Positions 15,928 to 25,205 of a stretch of DNA of 60,673 nt are shown here, piece after piece; position 1 is the first letter of the stretch, and every line of letters begins with the position of its first letter. The stretch comes from Cellvibrionaceae bacterium. GTDB lineage: Bacteria > Pseudomonadota > Gammaproteobacteria > Pseudomonadales > Cellvibrionaceae. The notes below the pieces were generated by a model, which saw only the letters and a list, made by a program, of their open reading frames with translations, was not told the origin of the DNA and made no database searches. The translations under genes were made by a program, and so were the position numbers. Location: positions 1 to 60,673 of the forward strand of contig JAOXRT010000057.1 in the NCBI GenBank assembly GCA_025800365.1. The letters run 5' to 3'.

Positions 15928-16907
15928 AACGTCTCGCCATTATTGGTGCAGGTTTAAGCGGTTTAAGCTTGGCCACGATTTTACAGAACAAAGCTCGCAT
16001 CACTGTATTCGAAAAATCCAGAGGCGTAGGCGGCCGTATGTCTACTAGGAGAGGAGAAGTATTCAGCTTTGATCATGGTGCGCAGTACTTTACAGCGCGA
16101 GAACCAGCTTTCCAGGATTTTATACGTCCGTACATACAACAAGGAATAGTGAAACGCTGGGATGCAAGATACGCCCGCTTCGATGGAAATCGCCGAATTG
16201 ATTATCAAGATTGGCGCCTAGAAGAACCGCGTTATGTAGGCAGCCCTACTATGAACAGCCTCTTGAAATCTCTCGCGGCATCTTTAAATGTTGAGCTAAA
16301 CTGTCGTATATCCGTTATAAAACGCGACTCTCAATGGCAAATATTTGATGAAAAAGGTCGAGATCTAGGCTCATTTGACTGGATAATATCAACCGCGCCT
16401 CCAGCACAAACTATTGAGTTATTCCCTGAGGAGTTCAGCCATACCGATAAGCTCTCGAGCACCAAGGTGTTCCCATGCTTTGCTCTAATGTTAGGCTTGG
16501 GAGAGCCATTGGACTTTGGCTTTGAAGCAGCTCATGTTGATAATTCCGACATCAGCTGGCTCGCCGTTAATAGCAGCAAACCAGAACGAAATAGCACTCA
16601 ATCTCTGGTCGCTCATTCCTCGGTAGATTTTGCGCATAAATTCGATGGTCGCAAGCAGTCGGATGTCAGCCTAGCCCTGATTAGTGCAATTGAAGCGGTT
16701 ACAGGGAAGCCACTAAGCTGCATTAAACACCAGGCCCTACATTATTGGCGCTACGCCAGTAGCGATAGAAGCATCCGAAACGACGAGCTAGTGGATCGGC
16801 AGCTTCAATTGGCGGCCTGCGGTGACTGGACCCGTGGCGGACGTGTGGAAGGTGCTTTTATGTCAGCCCTCAACTTAGCCAGCTCCCTAGAAGAATTTCT
16901 TGAATAG
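15924..16907 (+). CDS. Renalase-like NAD(P)/FAD-dependent oxidoreductase
   Basis: 327-residue flavoprotein. An N-terminal Rossmann fold has IIGAGLSGLSLATIL (residues 5-19), then FEKSRGVGGRMSTRR and FDHGAQYFTAR, the hallmark sequence of the amine-oxidase-like/renalase group. A C-terminal FAD-contact block reads ACGDWTRGGRVEGAFMSALNLA. No signal peptide, so cytoplasmic. It overlaps the DUF3429-like gene by four bases and is 14 bp from the SDR gene. Such proteins accompany photolyase genes in many gammaproteobacteria; oxidation of dihydronicotinamide isomers is known for renalase, but the substrate here is inferred only. Confidence 0.88.
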   Translation: MKRLAIIGAGLSGLSLATILQNKARITVFEKSRGVGGRMSTRRGEVFSFDHGAQYFTAREPAFQDFIRPYIQQGIVKRWDARYARFDGNRRIDYQDWRLEEPRYVGSPTMNSLLKSLAASLNVELNCRISVIKRDSQWQIFDEKGRDLGSFDWIISTAPPAQTIELFPEEFSHTDKLSSTKVFPCFALMLGLGEPLDFGFEAAHVDNSDISWLAVNSSKPERNSTQSLVAHSSVDFAHKFDGRKQSDVSLALISAIEAVTGKPLSCIKHQALHYWRYASSDRSIRNDELVDRQLQLAACGDWTRGGRVEGAFMSALNLASSLEEFLE

Positions 16908-16921
16908 GTTTTCGATTGACC

Positions 16922-17647
16922 ATGCAGAAAATAGAAAACGTTGTAGTATTTGGAGCATCCGGAGCTCTCGGACAAGGTTTTATAGACTACTACTGCGACC
17001 GCTACCCATCCGCTGACATACATGCAATTTCAAGGAAGTCTGTAAAGGGCCTAAATACAAAAGCCCAGCCACATCAATTAGACTATCTCGATGAAGCAGC
17101 GCTCAAAGAGTGTGCCGAATCCATCAGCTCTCATTGCATGATAGATAGGGTAATCGTTGCTACCGGCATTCTTCATAGCGACGACCTAATGCCTGAGAAA
17201 ACATTCAAAACGATTAGCCAAGAATCGTTACAATATTTACACCAGGTTAATACGGTCATCCCTGCGCTAATCGCAAAGCACTTTCTGCCAAAACTTAGGC
17301 GCGAAGAGACATCGGTATTTGCCGCGCTATCGGCTCGCGTGGCCAGCATTTCAGACAATAAACTAGGAGGCTGGTATGCGTATCGCTCATCCAAAGCAGC
17401 TCTGAATATGCTCATCAAGACCTTTGCCATTGAAATGAATATGAAAAATAAAAATGCCGTTGTAGTCGGCCTCCACCCTGGGACTGTGGACAGCGAGCTT
17501 TCGAAGCCCTTTCAGAAAAACATCCCACAAGCTCAGCTTTTTACTGCAGAGCAATCCGTCAGGCATCTTATTGATGTGATTGACAATTTGGATAGCGATG
17601 ATAGCGGGAATTGCTATGCCTGGGATGGCGCGATAATACAAGCTTAG
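16922..17647 (+). CDS. Short-chain dehydrogenase/reductase (C-factor-like)
   Basis: NAD(P)-dependent SDR, 241 residues from ATG 16922; an upstream in-frame TTG at 16916 is less likely. The nucleotide-binding motif GASGALGQGF is near residue 11 and the active site YxxxK is YRSSK in GWYAYRSSKAALN, with Ser in the preceding SARVASISD. The PGTVDSELSKPF C-terminal pattern resembles the CsgA/C-factor-like group that commonly sits with photolyase genes. It is the last gene of the plus-strand set and ends four bases from the convergent FeS-BCP gene. Confidence 0.88.
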   Translation: MQKIENVVVFGASGALGQGFIDYYCDRYPSADIHAISRKSVKGLNTKAQPHQLDYLDEAALKECAESISSHCMIDRVIVATGILHSDDLMPEKTFKTISQESLQYLHQVNTVIPALIAKHFLPKLRREETSVFAALSARVASISDNKLGGWYAYRSSKAALNMLIKTFAIEMNMKNKNAVVVGLHPGTVDSELSKPFQKNIPQAQLFTAEQSVRHLIDVIDNLDSDDSGNCYAWDGAIIQA

Positions 17648-17651
17648 AGAG

Positions 17652-19187
17652 TTACAACGCTTCTAAATAGCTTTTAGCACTTAATAATATCGCTTCTTTA
17701 TCAAGCTCAGACTTCCTATCCCAATTTTTATAGCTCATGGCCATCCTATGGTTGCTCTCAAACTTATCTCTGTTTCGATCCAGAAAGCTCCAATATAAAC
17801 TATTTTTAGGGCAAGCCCCTTCACCGCTGGCCAATTTGACATTGTATTTGCAAGAACGGCAGTGGTCACTCATTCTATTAATATAGGCGCCGCTGGCGAC
17901 ATAAGGCTTAGTCGCCAACAAGCCGCCATCAGCAAACTGACTCATTCCCCGAGTATTAGGTAGCTGTACCCACTCGATGGCATCGGCATATACACTCAGG
18001 TACCAATCATCAACTTCGTCAGGGTTAGCTGCGATTAACAAACAATAGTTTCCTATGACCATCAAACGCTCAATATGATGCGAATAGGAGCGTTCAAGTG
18101 CATGCCCAATGGCACTATTTAAACAGCGAAGATCTACTTTGGCGTCCCAGAAAAAACTAGGCAGAGATCTATTGGCGTCCAAGAAATTATACTGCTTATA
18201 ATTGGGCATGTTAGCCCAATAGATACCTCGGACGAATTCCCGCCAACCAAGAATCTGCCGCACAAAGCCTTCTACCTGAGCGATATCGATATCACTACTG
18301 GTCCTGTAATGAGTGATGGCAGAATTTACCACCTCAGCCGGTGACAGCATTTTACAGTTGAGAGAAAAGGATAAACGCGAGTGATAAAGCGCCCAACTAT
18401 GAGGGCTATCACTGCTCATGGCATCTTGGAATCGACCAAAATGAGGCAAACAGGTACGACAGAACCAATCTAGAAGCTGCAATGACTGCTCGCGGTTTAC
18501 TGGCCAGTCAATTGAAGATTTCTTGCCCCCGATCGTCGCGACATGATGTCGCTCCAGCATTGCGCTAATGTCCGAGACCTCGTTTTTAAATATTAGTGGC
18601 TCAGGTAATTCAGCCACATCAGATTTAGACAGTTTTTTGCGATTCTCATTGTCGAAATTCCAACGCTCCCCTTCCGGTTTGCCGTCGCACATCAAAATAT
18701 CAAATCGCTTACGTAAGGCACGATAAAAAAACTCCATTTTCTTATGTTTGTTCGAGATAAAGTACTGAGGTAAGTCCTCGCGAGGAAGAAAATAGTGTTC
18801 GCTATTAACTATCTGAACATTTAACTTGGCTTTTTCTTTAATATTCTCAAGCATGCCCTGTAGCCTATACTCATCCACCTCCTGGAACTCTAGTAATTTC
18901 GGCTGATAGCTCTCGATAACTTCCTTTAAAATGTCCACCAACTTAGTTTTGTTATTGCAATGATCAAGGTCTAGATATAAGAGCTCATGCCCTAGGTTTT
19001 GGATGGAGTCTGCAAAACTTCTCATCGCTGCAAGGAAAGCAGTGGCTTTTTGATGGTGATGCTGAACGTAACTAAGCTCTGAAGGCATTTCGGCCATCAA
19101 ATATAAGCACTCATCATCACAGCTAGAAAACCAACTATGCTGGATATTCAGCTGATCTCCGAAGATAAATCTAATCTTTTTGATCAT
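17652..19187 (-). CDS. Iron-sulfur bacterial photolyase/cryptochrome (FeS-BCP, PhrB type)
   Basis: Member of the prokaryotic photolyase group that carries a [4Fe-4S] cluster and repairs (6-4) photoproducts in studied relatives. From ATG 19187 (MIKKIRFIFGDQLN, the family-typical N-terminus) it has 511 residues; the frame is open to 19265, but that extension would overlap the preceding gene and is non-conserved. Four Cys at 355, 443, 446 and 459 have the 88-3-13 spacing expected for the cluster (DLRCLNS, HCRSCK, GEGACP). FAD-contact regions such as GWREFVRGIYWANMP are present. It lies 46 bp downstream of the other photolyase gene and is probably co-transcribed with it. Confidence 0.93.
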   Translation of the reverse strand: MIKKIRFIFGDQLNIQHSWFSSCDDECLYLMAEMPSELSYVQHHHQKATAFLAAMRSFADSIQNLGHELLYLDLDHCNNKTKLVDILKEVIESYQPKLLEFQEVDEYRLQGMLENIKEKAKLNVQIVNSEHYFLPREDLPQYFISNKHKKMEFFYRALRKRFDILMCDGKPEGERWNFDNENRKKLSKSDVAELPEPLIFKNEVSDISAMLERHHVATIGGKKSSIDWPVNREQSLQLLDWFCRTCLPHFGRFQDAMSSDSPHSWALYHSRLSFSLNCKMLSPAEVVNSAITHYRTSSDIDIAQVEGFVRQILGWREFVRGIYWANMPNYKQYNFLDANRSLPSFFWDAKVDLRCLNSAIGHALERSYSHHIERLMVIGNYCLLIAANPDEVDDWYLSVYADAIEWVQLPNTRGMSQFADGGLLATKPYVASGAYINRMSDHCRSCKYNVKLASGEGACPKNSLYWSFLDRNRDKFESNHRMAMSYKNWDRKSELDKEAILLSAKSYLEAL

Positions 19188-19233
19188 CAGTACACTGCCA
19201 TAATTATAATCGCCTCGCCCTAGCCTGACTTTA

Positions 19234-20715
19234 TTATAGGCTTTGTCTTTGTACGTGCTTATCAAGTATTCGGTTTATATCGAGCTTGACTTCCGATCGC
19301 TTTCTCCAGCTCCATAAAAGATCTCTAGCTCTTTTTCCTGCCGTTTTAAGATCTATCATAGGCTTACGGTATATTGCAGGAATATCCAAACCCAACATTT
19401 GAATTTCCAGTTCGCCGATTACCGATGGGTCATGGAGCATCTCTGCATCAAGCTCAGCTAATTCAGGTAACCACTGTTTAATGAAATGCCCTTCAGGATC
19501 ATGTTCCTGGGCTTGTTTAATAGGATTATAGATACGGATTGTATTGATGCCTGTCACGCCAGCTTGCATCTGCAATTGCGGATAGTGGATACCGGGCTCA
19601 AAATCTAAAAACTGTTTAGCTAGGTGGTAAGAGCCTAATCGCCAGTCTATGAGTAAATGATGACACAAAAAGCTGACAAGCATCGCTCGCATTCTGAAAT
19701 TGATGTAACCCGTGGCATTTAAGCAACGCATCGCTGCATCTACCATAGTAAAGCCGGTTCGCCCCTCACACCACGCATTTAAATCATCTAAGACCTTATC
19801 ATCTTGTCGAAAGGGAAAGTCTTCATATCCCCTATTCAAAGGCTCATACTCAATGCGACATTCGCTTTCAAATTTCTGGATAAAGTGACAATGCCAGTGA
19901 AGTCGAGATGAGAAAGCTCTAAGCGGAGCTTTCCATGGATCGGCCCGCTTCTTTGCCTTTATTGTAAAATCAATTTGACGCAAGCTGATATTTCCCCAAG
20001 CAATATAGGCCGAGAGGCGAGAGCAGCTAATCTGGCTTTGCAGAGGTTTAGAGATATGGTAGTGATAGTACCTTCCACGCCCATTTAAAAAAGAGTCTAA
20101 ACAACGCTGAGCCGCTTGCTCGCCTCCAACTTGAATGCCGGTTTGCGCCCTACTCCAAATCTTAGATTTATCAGATGGAACTTTTCGACAACTAAAGGAT
20201 TGCATTGAACACTGCCAATTAACTGAGGCCCAATCAGTATGAGGAATTTCAGCTTTATAAAAGCTCTTGCGTTTATTTGCCCATTGTTTCCGTGTTTTTA
20301 AACCTCGCTGTACAGCATACTGCGGAACCTCTACCCAATTAACATTGGCCCCTTGAAATAAACTAGCGAGTCTTTTATCCCTGTCAAAAGTAAGACTTAA
20401 ACCATTTTCCTCATGGCTATACACTGCCATCACATCAAATGATTCAAGCAGGCGAGAAAAGCACCTTTCTGCACTTTCATAGCTAACCCAGAGCTGTGCA
20501 CTAACGTCCTGCAAGCGACGATGGATATCGATCAGACTCTGCCAAACAAAGCGCCAATGCCGATTACTATAGTGTCTATCTTCCACCAGTTCCGGCTCAT
20601 AGATGTACAATGGAATTATAGGCCAGTCTTGCTGACTGGCCAGAGCAAGCGCTTCATGAGAGCTGAGACGTAAGTCTCGTTTAAACCAAACAATGGAGAC
20701 TTTTGGTAGGGGCAT
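19234..20715 (-). CDS. Deoxyribodipyrimidine photolyase / cryptochrome, FAD-binding
   Basis: 493 residues. An N-terminal antenna (alpha/beta) domain begins [18 protein letters not shown], and the C-terminal FAD domain contains [33 protein letters not shown], with the conserved R/K-M-R-A-M helix of photolyases. The region [25 protein letters not shown] replaces the usual NW..GTG-D-P-R-F-NP sequence, which fits a proteobacterial cryptochrome-like subgroup rather than E. coli-type PhrB. It acts on DNA pyrimidine dimers or as a blue-light sensor; the sequence does not decide. It is the first gene of a minus-strand pair with the FeS-BCP gene. Confidence 0.9.
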   Translation of the reverse strand: MPLPKVSIVWFKRDLRLSSHEALALASQQDWPIIPLYIYEPELVEDRHYSNRHWRFVWQSLIDIHRRLQDVSAQLWVSYESAERCFSRLLESFDVMAVYSHEENGLSLTFDRDKRLASLFQGANVNWVEVPQYAVQRGLKTRKQWANKRKSFYKAEIPHTDWASVNWQCSMQSFSCRKVPSDKSKIWSRAQTGIQVGGEQAAQRCLDSFLNGRGRYYHYHISKPLQSQISCSRLSAYIAWGNISLRQIDFTIKAKKRADPWKAPLRAFSSRLHWHCHFIQKFESECRIEYEPLNRGYEDFPFRQDDKVLDDLNAWCEGRTGFTMVDAAMRCLNATGYINFRMRAMLVSFLCHHLLIDWRLGSYHLAKQFLDFEPGIHYPQLQMQAGVTGINTIRIYNPIKQAQEHDPEGHFIKQWLPELAELDAEMLHDPSVIGELEIQMLGLDIPAIYRKPMIDLKTAGKRARDLLWSWRKRSEVKLDINRILDKHVQRQSL

Positions 20716-21129
20716 TTCGACTTAGTGCGCTACGTGTTTCATAGTTTGAGGCGAACTTTAGCAAAAAAATAGGAAAAACATGAGATTAATGCTGGACGTC
20801 TAGCCTTTGTCTATCAAAAAGCAAGATGACAGTTAGATACTCAGTAAAAAGTTCCCTCAACTATTCGCACACAATTCATAGAGCTAGGTTTGCACTGCCA
20901 ACGGAAGACAGTCTGCTAATAAAAGTGTGTTCGTATTCCCTTCAAGTCGTGATCAAATTAACAGTGGCTTAGCCTATAGCTTCACGCATTTTAATTTCAA
21001 TTATTCCTAATTGATTTTTTATGACTAACTTTACATTGGTAACCAGCCGGCAATGACAAAATCGCCCTGTCGCCTGTTCGACAATCCATCATTTATAAAA
21101 CTAGAAATTAACAATTTGGAAATTTCAAT
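20716..21129. other. 414-bp divergent intergenic stretch
   Basis: AT-rich region between the photolyase gene (minus) and the arginine deiminase gene (plus). No open frame, RNA gene or clear repeat was seen. It must contain both promoters, but I cannot place them with confidence. Confidence 0.5.
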
Positions 21130-23643
21130 ATGTCTAAATCTAAGTGGTTTTGGTTTAGCAAATCTGCGCTACTCCCAATAGCATTTTCAATTCACAGTAG
21201 TTTGGCCGCGACATTAACCCCGATAGCCGATGGCTATACTCGCGGCGGAAAATTTGGCAATGAGACCTACAGCCAACAAAATATTCTCATTGTGAAAAAC
21301 TCCCATAACATCGACTATGATCGAAAATCTTACCTTAGTTTCGATCTGAGCGGTTTTAATAGTAGCAATTTTAAACAGTTGAGCCTGCAGCTCTTTGCAC
21401 AGAAAATTCACAAAAATATGACTATCCGTGTAAGTCGAGCACAATCTAGCTGGCAAGGTGATTTAAGCTGGAATGGTGCACCAGCGCAAGCCCAAGATGT
21501 AGCAAGCGTATTAATGGAAGTGAATCCAGAGCAAAGCAAAAACTGGCTAGAATTTGATATTAGCGACTTAGCACGAGGCCTGGAGAACGAAGAACTTACG
21601 TTAATTATTGAAGACCCCAACAACGGGCGCGGAAACGGCAGTAACTTCCATAGTATGGAAAATGACTTTGCACCGCAGCTAGTGATTAGCGAGTTCCAGC
21701 AAATAGCTGCACCTAACTCCATTCGGGCTGAATATCTGGACGGGCAAGTTATCATTGACTGGAAAGCACCCGTGCTTAATGAAGAACAGTCCCAAAACAG
21801 TGCAATCACTGGCTATCAAATTCTCCGCAGAAGCGACAACGAGAATAGCTTTACGCTGATAGAAAATGATATTGATGTAAACGACACTTACTATATCGAT
21901 CATAGTGCCGAAGCAGCTATGCGCTATCACTACCAGATCATTGCGAATGCCGAAAACACCAATAGCCTTGCAGATATAAGCTCGGAGCCATCAAATACAG
22001 CCACACTCGAGCCTTATGTCGCAGTCAGCACAGCTGTTGCCAATATTGTTTCCGATGCCAACCGCGATGGCTATGTTAATCCAGACGATAACTTTGGCGA
22101 GGCGAATTGGAGCAGTGGTTCAGGCGCTACATTTGGACCAAATTTAAACGACGATGATGATGACGGTATAGCAGATGGCCGTGATGGACTACCTAATGGC
22201 GACGACGATCTCGCCGATATGGCGAAAGTAGTCCTAAAGCAAATTCCAGATCTACAAGCTGGCGATACGACGCAGTTAGAGATCAGCTATAAAATCAAAG
22301 CTACATCAGCAAACAATCATCGCTTTCAAGGAGACGTAACTGCGCAAGAGCCCCGGTTCTTTTATCACTATGCTGCCCAAGATCGCTGGATTTCCTTTGG
22401 CGAAGTGATTCAGAAAACAGACGATACCCTCAGCATAGGCTTCCCAGTAGATCTTATTAAAAACCAAGACAATGTTATTTATGTCGACAGTTTGTATGGC
22501 CGCCACCCTGGTTTCGATGGCCATATTAAAATGGTTTTTAAAGTAATTCGCGGTGGCACAGTGCTATCGCAAGACGAAATTGCCTTACGCGGTGCTCCTA
22601 TTTTGTTTTCGCATGTTTTGCAACAACCGAGCAGTGTGTATATCTCTGACCCTGAGGCTTATGAAGGAGTAGCGGACCTTTATAATACCATCGATAGCCA
22701 CCTAGATCCGGGCATTGCTTTGCAAACTACCCCGGCACCATCAATCTGGGCCCAAGATGCAGGCCAATTTGGATACGCCCAGAAGCCAACTACTGAAGGA
22801 TTGAAAACTATTGCTATCGATAGTCGACTGCCAAGCGGATCAAATTGGTGGTTTGGTAAGCTTGCCAAAGACAGCGGTTTCTTAGATTTCACCGATACCT
22901 CAAGCAAGAAGATAAACTCAGGTGGTAACCTGGAAGTCATTCCACCCTATAGTCACGATGGCAAAGATTACCCATTTGGCCGTCTTGTGATTGGTGGCAG
23001 CGTCTCAGCGGAAGTTCCTGTACAGACTAATGGCAGCGTGGATATCACACGTAGCTTTCACAGCGACATTACGGACTTCTTTAAATCACAGGAGGTACAA
23101 GGTGATCCCATTGTATTGCCTTCGGCATGGCTCACCGTTGGGCATATCGATGAAATATTTAAAATCCTTCCAAATTTGAATGCTGGCCCCAACGATAGAC
23201 AATGGGTTATAGCTATAGCGTCTCCAGAACAAGGGCTTGAAATAGATGATCGCTATAGCGAGAACAACCTAGCCATTCAAACCCACATAATCGATGAAAT
23301 AAAATACACGCTGAAACAAGAAATTGGTCTAAGCGACGAAGATTTTATTGATGTTCCGATGCTCTACACTAATTCTGGTAGCAGCTACCACCCAAACGTA
23401 ATCAATATGCAAGCAATAGGTAGTGATTTATATGTTCCGGATCCAGAAGCTAGGCTGGTAGATGGTATAGATCCATTTAAAACTGCCGCAAGAAATGCCC
23501 TGCAGCAGCTCGGTTATACCATCCACTTTAAACCCATTCGCCAAATCTATTTTCGTGGTAATGGAGGCGGTGGCATTCACTGCGGTACCAATATGGAATT
23601 CTTTGGGGTTAAGGATAAGCCCTGGTGGATCGTGGAAGAATAG
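21130..23643 (+). CDS. Secreted protein-arginine deiminase with DNRLRE and FN3 modules
   Basis: Converts peptidyl-arginine to citrulline; predicted extracellular. Order: signal peptide (1-27), DNRLRE-like surface domain (about 28-190), fibronectin type III (about 195-295), PAD middle domain with Ca-binding acidic segments (DANRDGYVNPDDN and the DDDDDGIADGRDG run, about 300-400), and PAD catalytic domain (about 500-837). Catalytic residues of the vertebrate enzymes are all visible: Asp543 in WAQDAGQ, His672 and Asp674 in TVGHIDEI, Cys818 in IHCGTN. The GGNLEVIPP and DYPFGR segments also match the family closely. This is the eukaryote/cyanobacteria-type PAD, not the Porphyromonas type. It is convergent with an IPTL-CTERM protein gene. 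Target proteins are unknown. Confidence 0.92.
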   Translation: MSKSKWFWFSKSALLPIAFSIHSSLAATLTPIADGYTRGGKFGNETYSQQNILIVKNSHNIDYDRKSYLSFDLSGFNSSNFKQLSLQLFAQKIHKNMTIRVSRAQSSWQGDLSWNGAPAQAQDVASVLMEVNPEQSKNWLEFDISDLARGLENEELTLIIEDPNNGRGNGSNFHSMENDFAPQLVISEFQQIAAPNSIRAEYLDGQVIIDWKAPVLNEEQSQNSAITGYQILRRSDNENSFTLIENDIDVNDTYYIDHSAEAAMRYHYQIIANAENTNSLADISSEPSNTATLEPYVAVSTAVANIVSDANRDGYVNPDDNFGEANWSSGSGATFGPNLNDDDDDGIADGRDGLPNGDDDLADMAKVVLKQIPDLQAGDTTQLEISYKIKATSANNHRFQGDVTAQEPRFFYHYAAQDRWISFGEVIQKTDDTLSIGFPVDLIKNQDNVIYVDSLYGRHPGFDGHIKMVFKVIRGGTVLSQDEIALRGAPILFSHVLQQPSSVYISDPEAYEGVADLYNTIDSHLDPGIALQTTPAPSIWAQDAGQFGYAQKPTTEGLKTIAIDSRLPSGSNWWFGKLAKDSGFLDFTDTSSKKINSGGNLEVIPPYSHDGKDYPFGRLVIGGSVSAEVPVQTNGSVDITRSFHSDITDFFKSQEVQGDPIVLPSAWLTVGHIDEIFKILPNLNAGPNDRQWVIAIASPEQGLEIDDRYSENNLAIQTHIIDEIKYTLKQEIGLSDEDFIDVPMLYTNSGSSYHPNVINMQAIGSDLYVPDPEARLVDGIDPFKTAARNALQQLGYTIHFKPIRQIYFRGNGGGGIHCGTNMEFFGVKDKPWWIVEE

Positions 23644-23661
23644 CCTTAGCTTTTATCAAGT

Positions 23662-23691
23662 TCCGTGGTGCGCACCAAGTGTCACCACGGA
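23662..23691. terminator. Bidirectional terminator between PAD and IPTL-CTERM genes
   Basis: TCCGTGGTG and CACCACGGA form perfect 9-bp arms around a 12-base loop in the convergent gap. T runs are short on both sides. Confidence 0.6.
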
Positions 23692-23719
23692 TTTGAAAAA
23701 CATCAATAAGAGCCAGGGT

Positions 23720-24931
23720 CTAAACCAGACTTCGGCGGCGACGCGCTACAATCAGCAATGCCGATAACACCAGAGATAGCTGCCCCCAAATTCCAATAGT
23801 CGGCACTTGTCTTGGCGGCTCTGGTTCATCATCTACAATGGTGCCCATAACCTGCGAAACAATGGCACCGTTACAGGTAGAATCGTTGAACTCAAGATTT
23901 TTATCTGCTGTGCTACCACCCCCACTTTGAATCGTCCCTAAGTTATAAACTATCGTTTCATCCCCTTCGTATAGTGCATCAGCACTGATACTCAAAGGTA
24001 AAACAATTACCCCCTGCTGATTCAAGCTATTAGTTGTTTGATTAGGGTCATACTCCCCTGCAGGAAGAGTAATTTGAATTTCACCATTACTGCTATTGAA
24101 GCTATTCACTTCACCCCGACCAGCCAATGCACCTACAGCGACACTAAAATCCAGTTGCGGCGATGCGCTTGAAGCCGCGTCCAAAGTTAGATTAAACACC
24201 GCATCGCTATCCAAGGTTCCACTGATAATCAAGGCAAACTCCATACTACCTACGCTATCTTCAGAACCAGAAGCGGGTGACATTGTGTTCAATTGAATTT
24301 CGAGCAACGGCCTTAGATCAACCGTGATATTGTCAATGAAGTTACCCACTGGGCTAGCTGGTGATAGTGACTCAAAACTAAATTGTCTTGCGCCAGCTAC
24401 TGCATCATTTGTTAGAGCCCCTGAATGTTGTACCCAGCCATCACCTAATGACACAGCATCAAGCGGACCACTAAACACCAACGCGCCAGCAGCGTCGTGT
24501 AAAGAGGCTCGCGTCGTTTCATTAGCTTGAGCCCTTGCACGATGATAATACTGATAGTTCACAGATTCATTGGCCGTCAAACACACCTCTTGGTACAAGC
24601 GAGCAACACTCTCGGCATTTACCTCGGCAAACTGATTGCCTTCAAAGGCCGGGACGGATAAAAAACCATCAGACCAAATTTCAATAGGTGAACCGCTGCT
24701 GGGGCCGCAGCTTAAGCCTGCTTGACTCGGTGCTGTGGTCAACCAACCTTGCACAGCACTTTGATCGATTTGATCAAAACCTGAACCTGGAATACCACAT
24801 GTTGCGTTTAAATCCGGTCGTTCAAAACCCTCATTGACAATGATACGAGTGGGAATTTGAGCTTTAGTGAATGACCACGGAAGAATAACGACGGCTAATA
24901 ATAGGCATCGGAAGATAATAGAGCGCGACAC
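23720..24931 (-). CDS. Exported IPTL-CTERM surface protein with Calx-beta-like domain
   Basis: 403 residues. Signal peptide 1-24 (ends FTKA), an N-terminal beta-rich region starting NEGFERPDLN and resembling carbohydrate-binding or adhesin modules, then a Calx-beta-like segment (about 215-365) ending VDDEPEPP. The C-terminus VPTIGIWGQLSLVLSALLI followed by ARRRRS is an IPTL-CTERM protein-sorting tail: motif, transmembrane helix, Arg cluster. GTG start at 24931 with GGAG five bases upstream. It is probably processed at the envelope and displayed or released. Four Cys in the N-terminal half may form disulfides. Function unknown. Confidence 0.85.
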   Translation of the reverse strand: MSRSIIFRCLLLAVVILPWSFTKAQIPTRIIVNEGFERPDLNATCGIPGSGFDQIDQSAVQGWLTTAPSQAGLSCGPSSGSPIEIWSDGFLSVPAFEGNQFAEVNAESVARLYQEVCLTANESVNYQYYHRARAQANETTRASLHDAAGALVFSGPLDAVSLGDGWVQHSGALTNDAVAGARQFSFESLSPASPVGNFIDNITVDLRPLLEIQLNTMSPASGSEDSVGSMEFALIISGTLDSDAVFNLTLDAASSASPQLDFSVAVGALAGRGEVNSFNSSNGEIQITLPAGEYDPNQTTNSLNQQGVIVLPLSISADALYEGDETIVYNLGTIQSGGGSTADKNLEFNDSTCNGAIVSQVMGTIVDDEPEPPRQVPTIGIWGQLSLVLSALLIVARRRRSLV

Positions 24932-25136
24932 AAGGACTCCTTAAATACATTATGTCTTTAAGCTTTTTTATCCTCTTCAATTAGCTGCCAATTTTGACAA
25001 TCAAATTACACCCAATTTATATTTTGGGCAGCAGAATTTAAGAGAAATTTATTAATGATTGTCTATGCAACTATAATAATATTCTCTTACTGAATGTGAG
25101 CTTTACGCGAAATCCATATTTCGAATACCACATATA

Positions 25137-25165
25137 ACAAAAGCCCCACACTGAGTGCAGGGCTT
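25137..25165 (-). terminator. Terminator after chemoreceptor gene
   Basis: On the minus strand AAGCCC and GGGCTT enclose an inner CAC/GTG pairing and are followed by TTTTGTT. It starts about 40 bp past the MCP stop. Confidence 0.7.
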
Positions 25166-25205
25166 CTCGGTAATTCATTCAGAATAAAAAAGAAGGGATT
25201 CCTAT

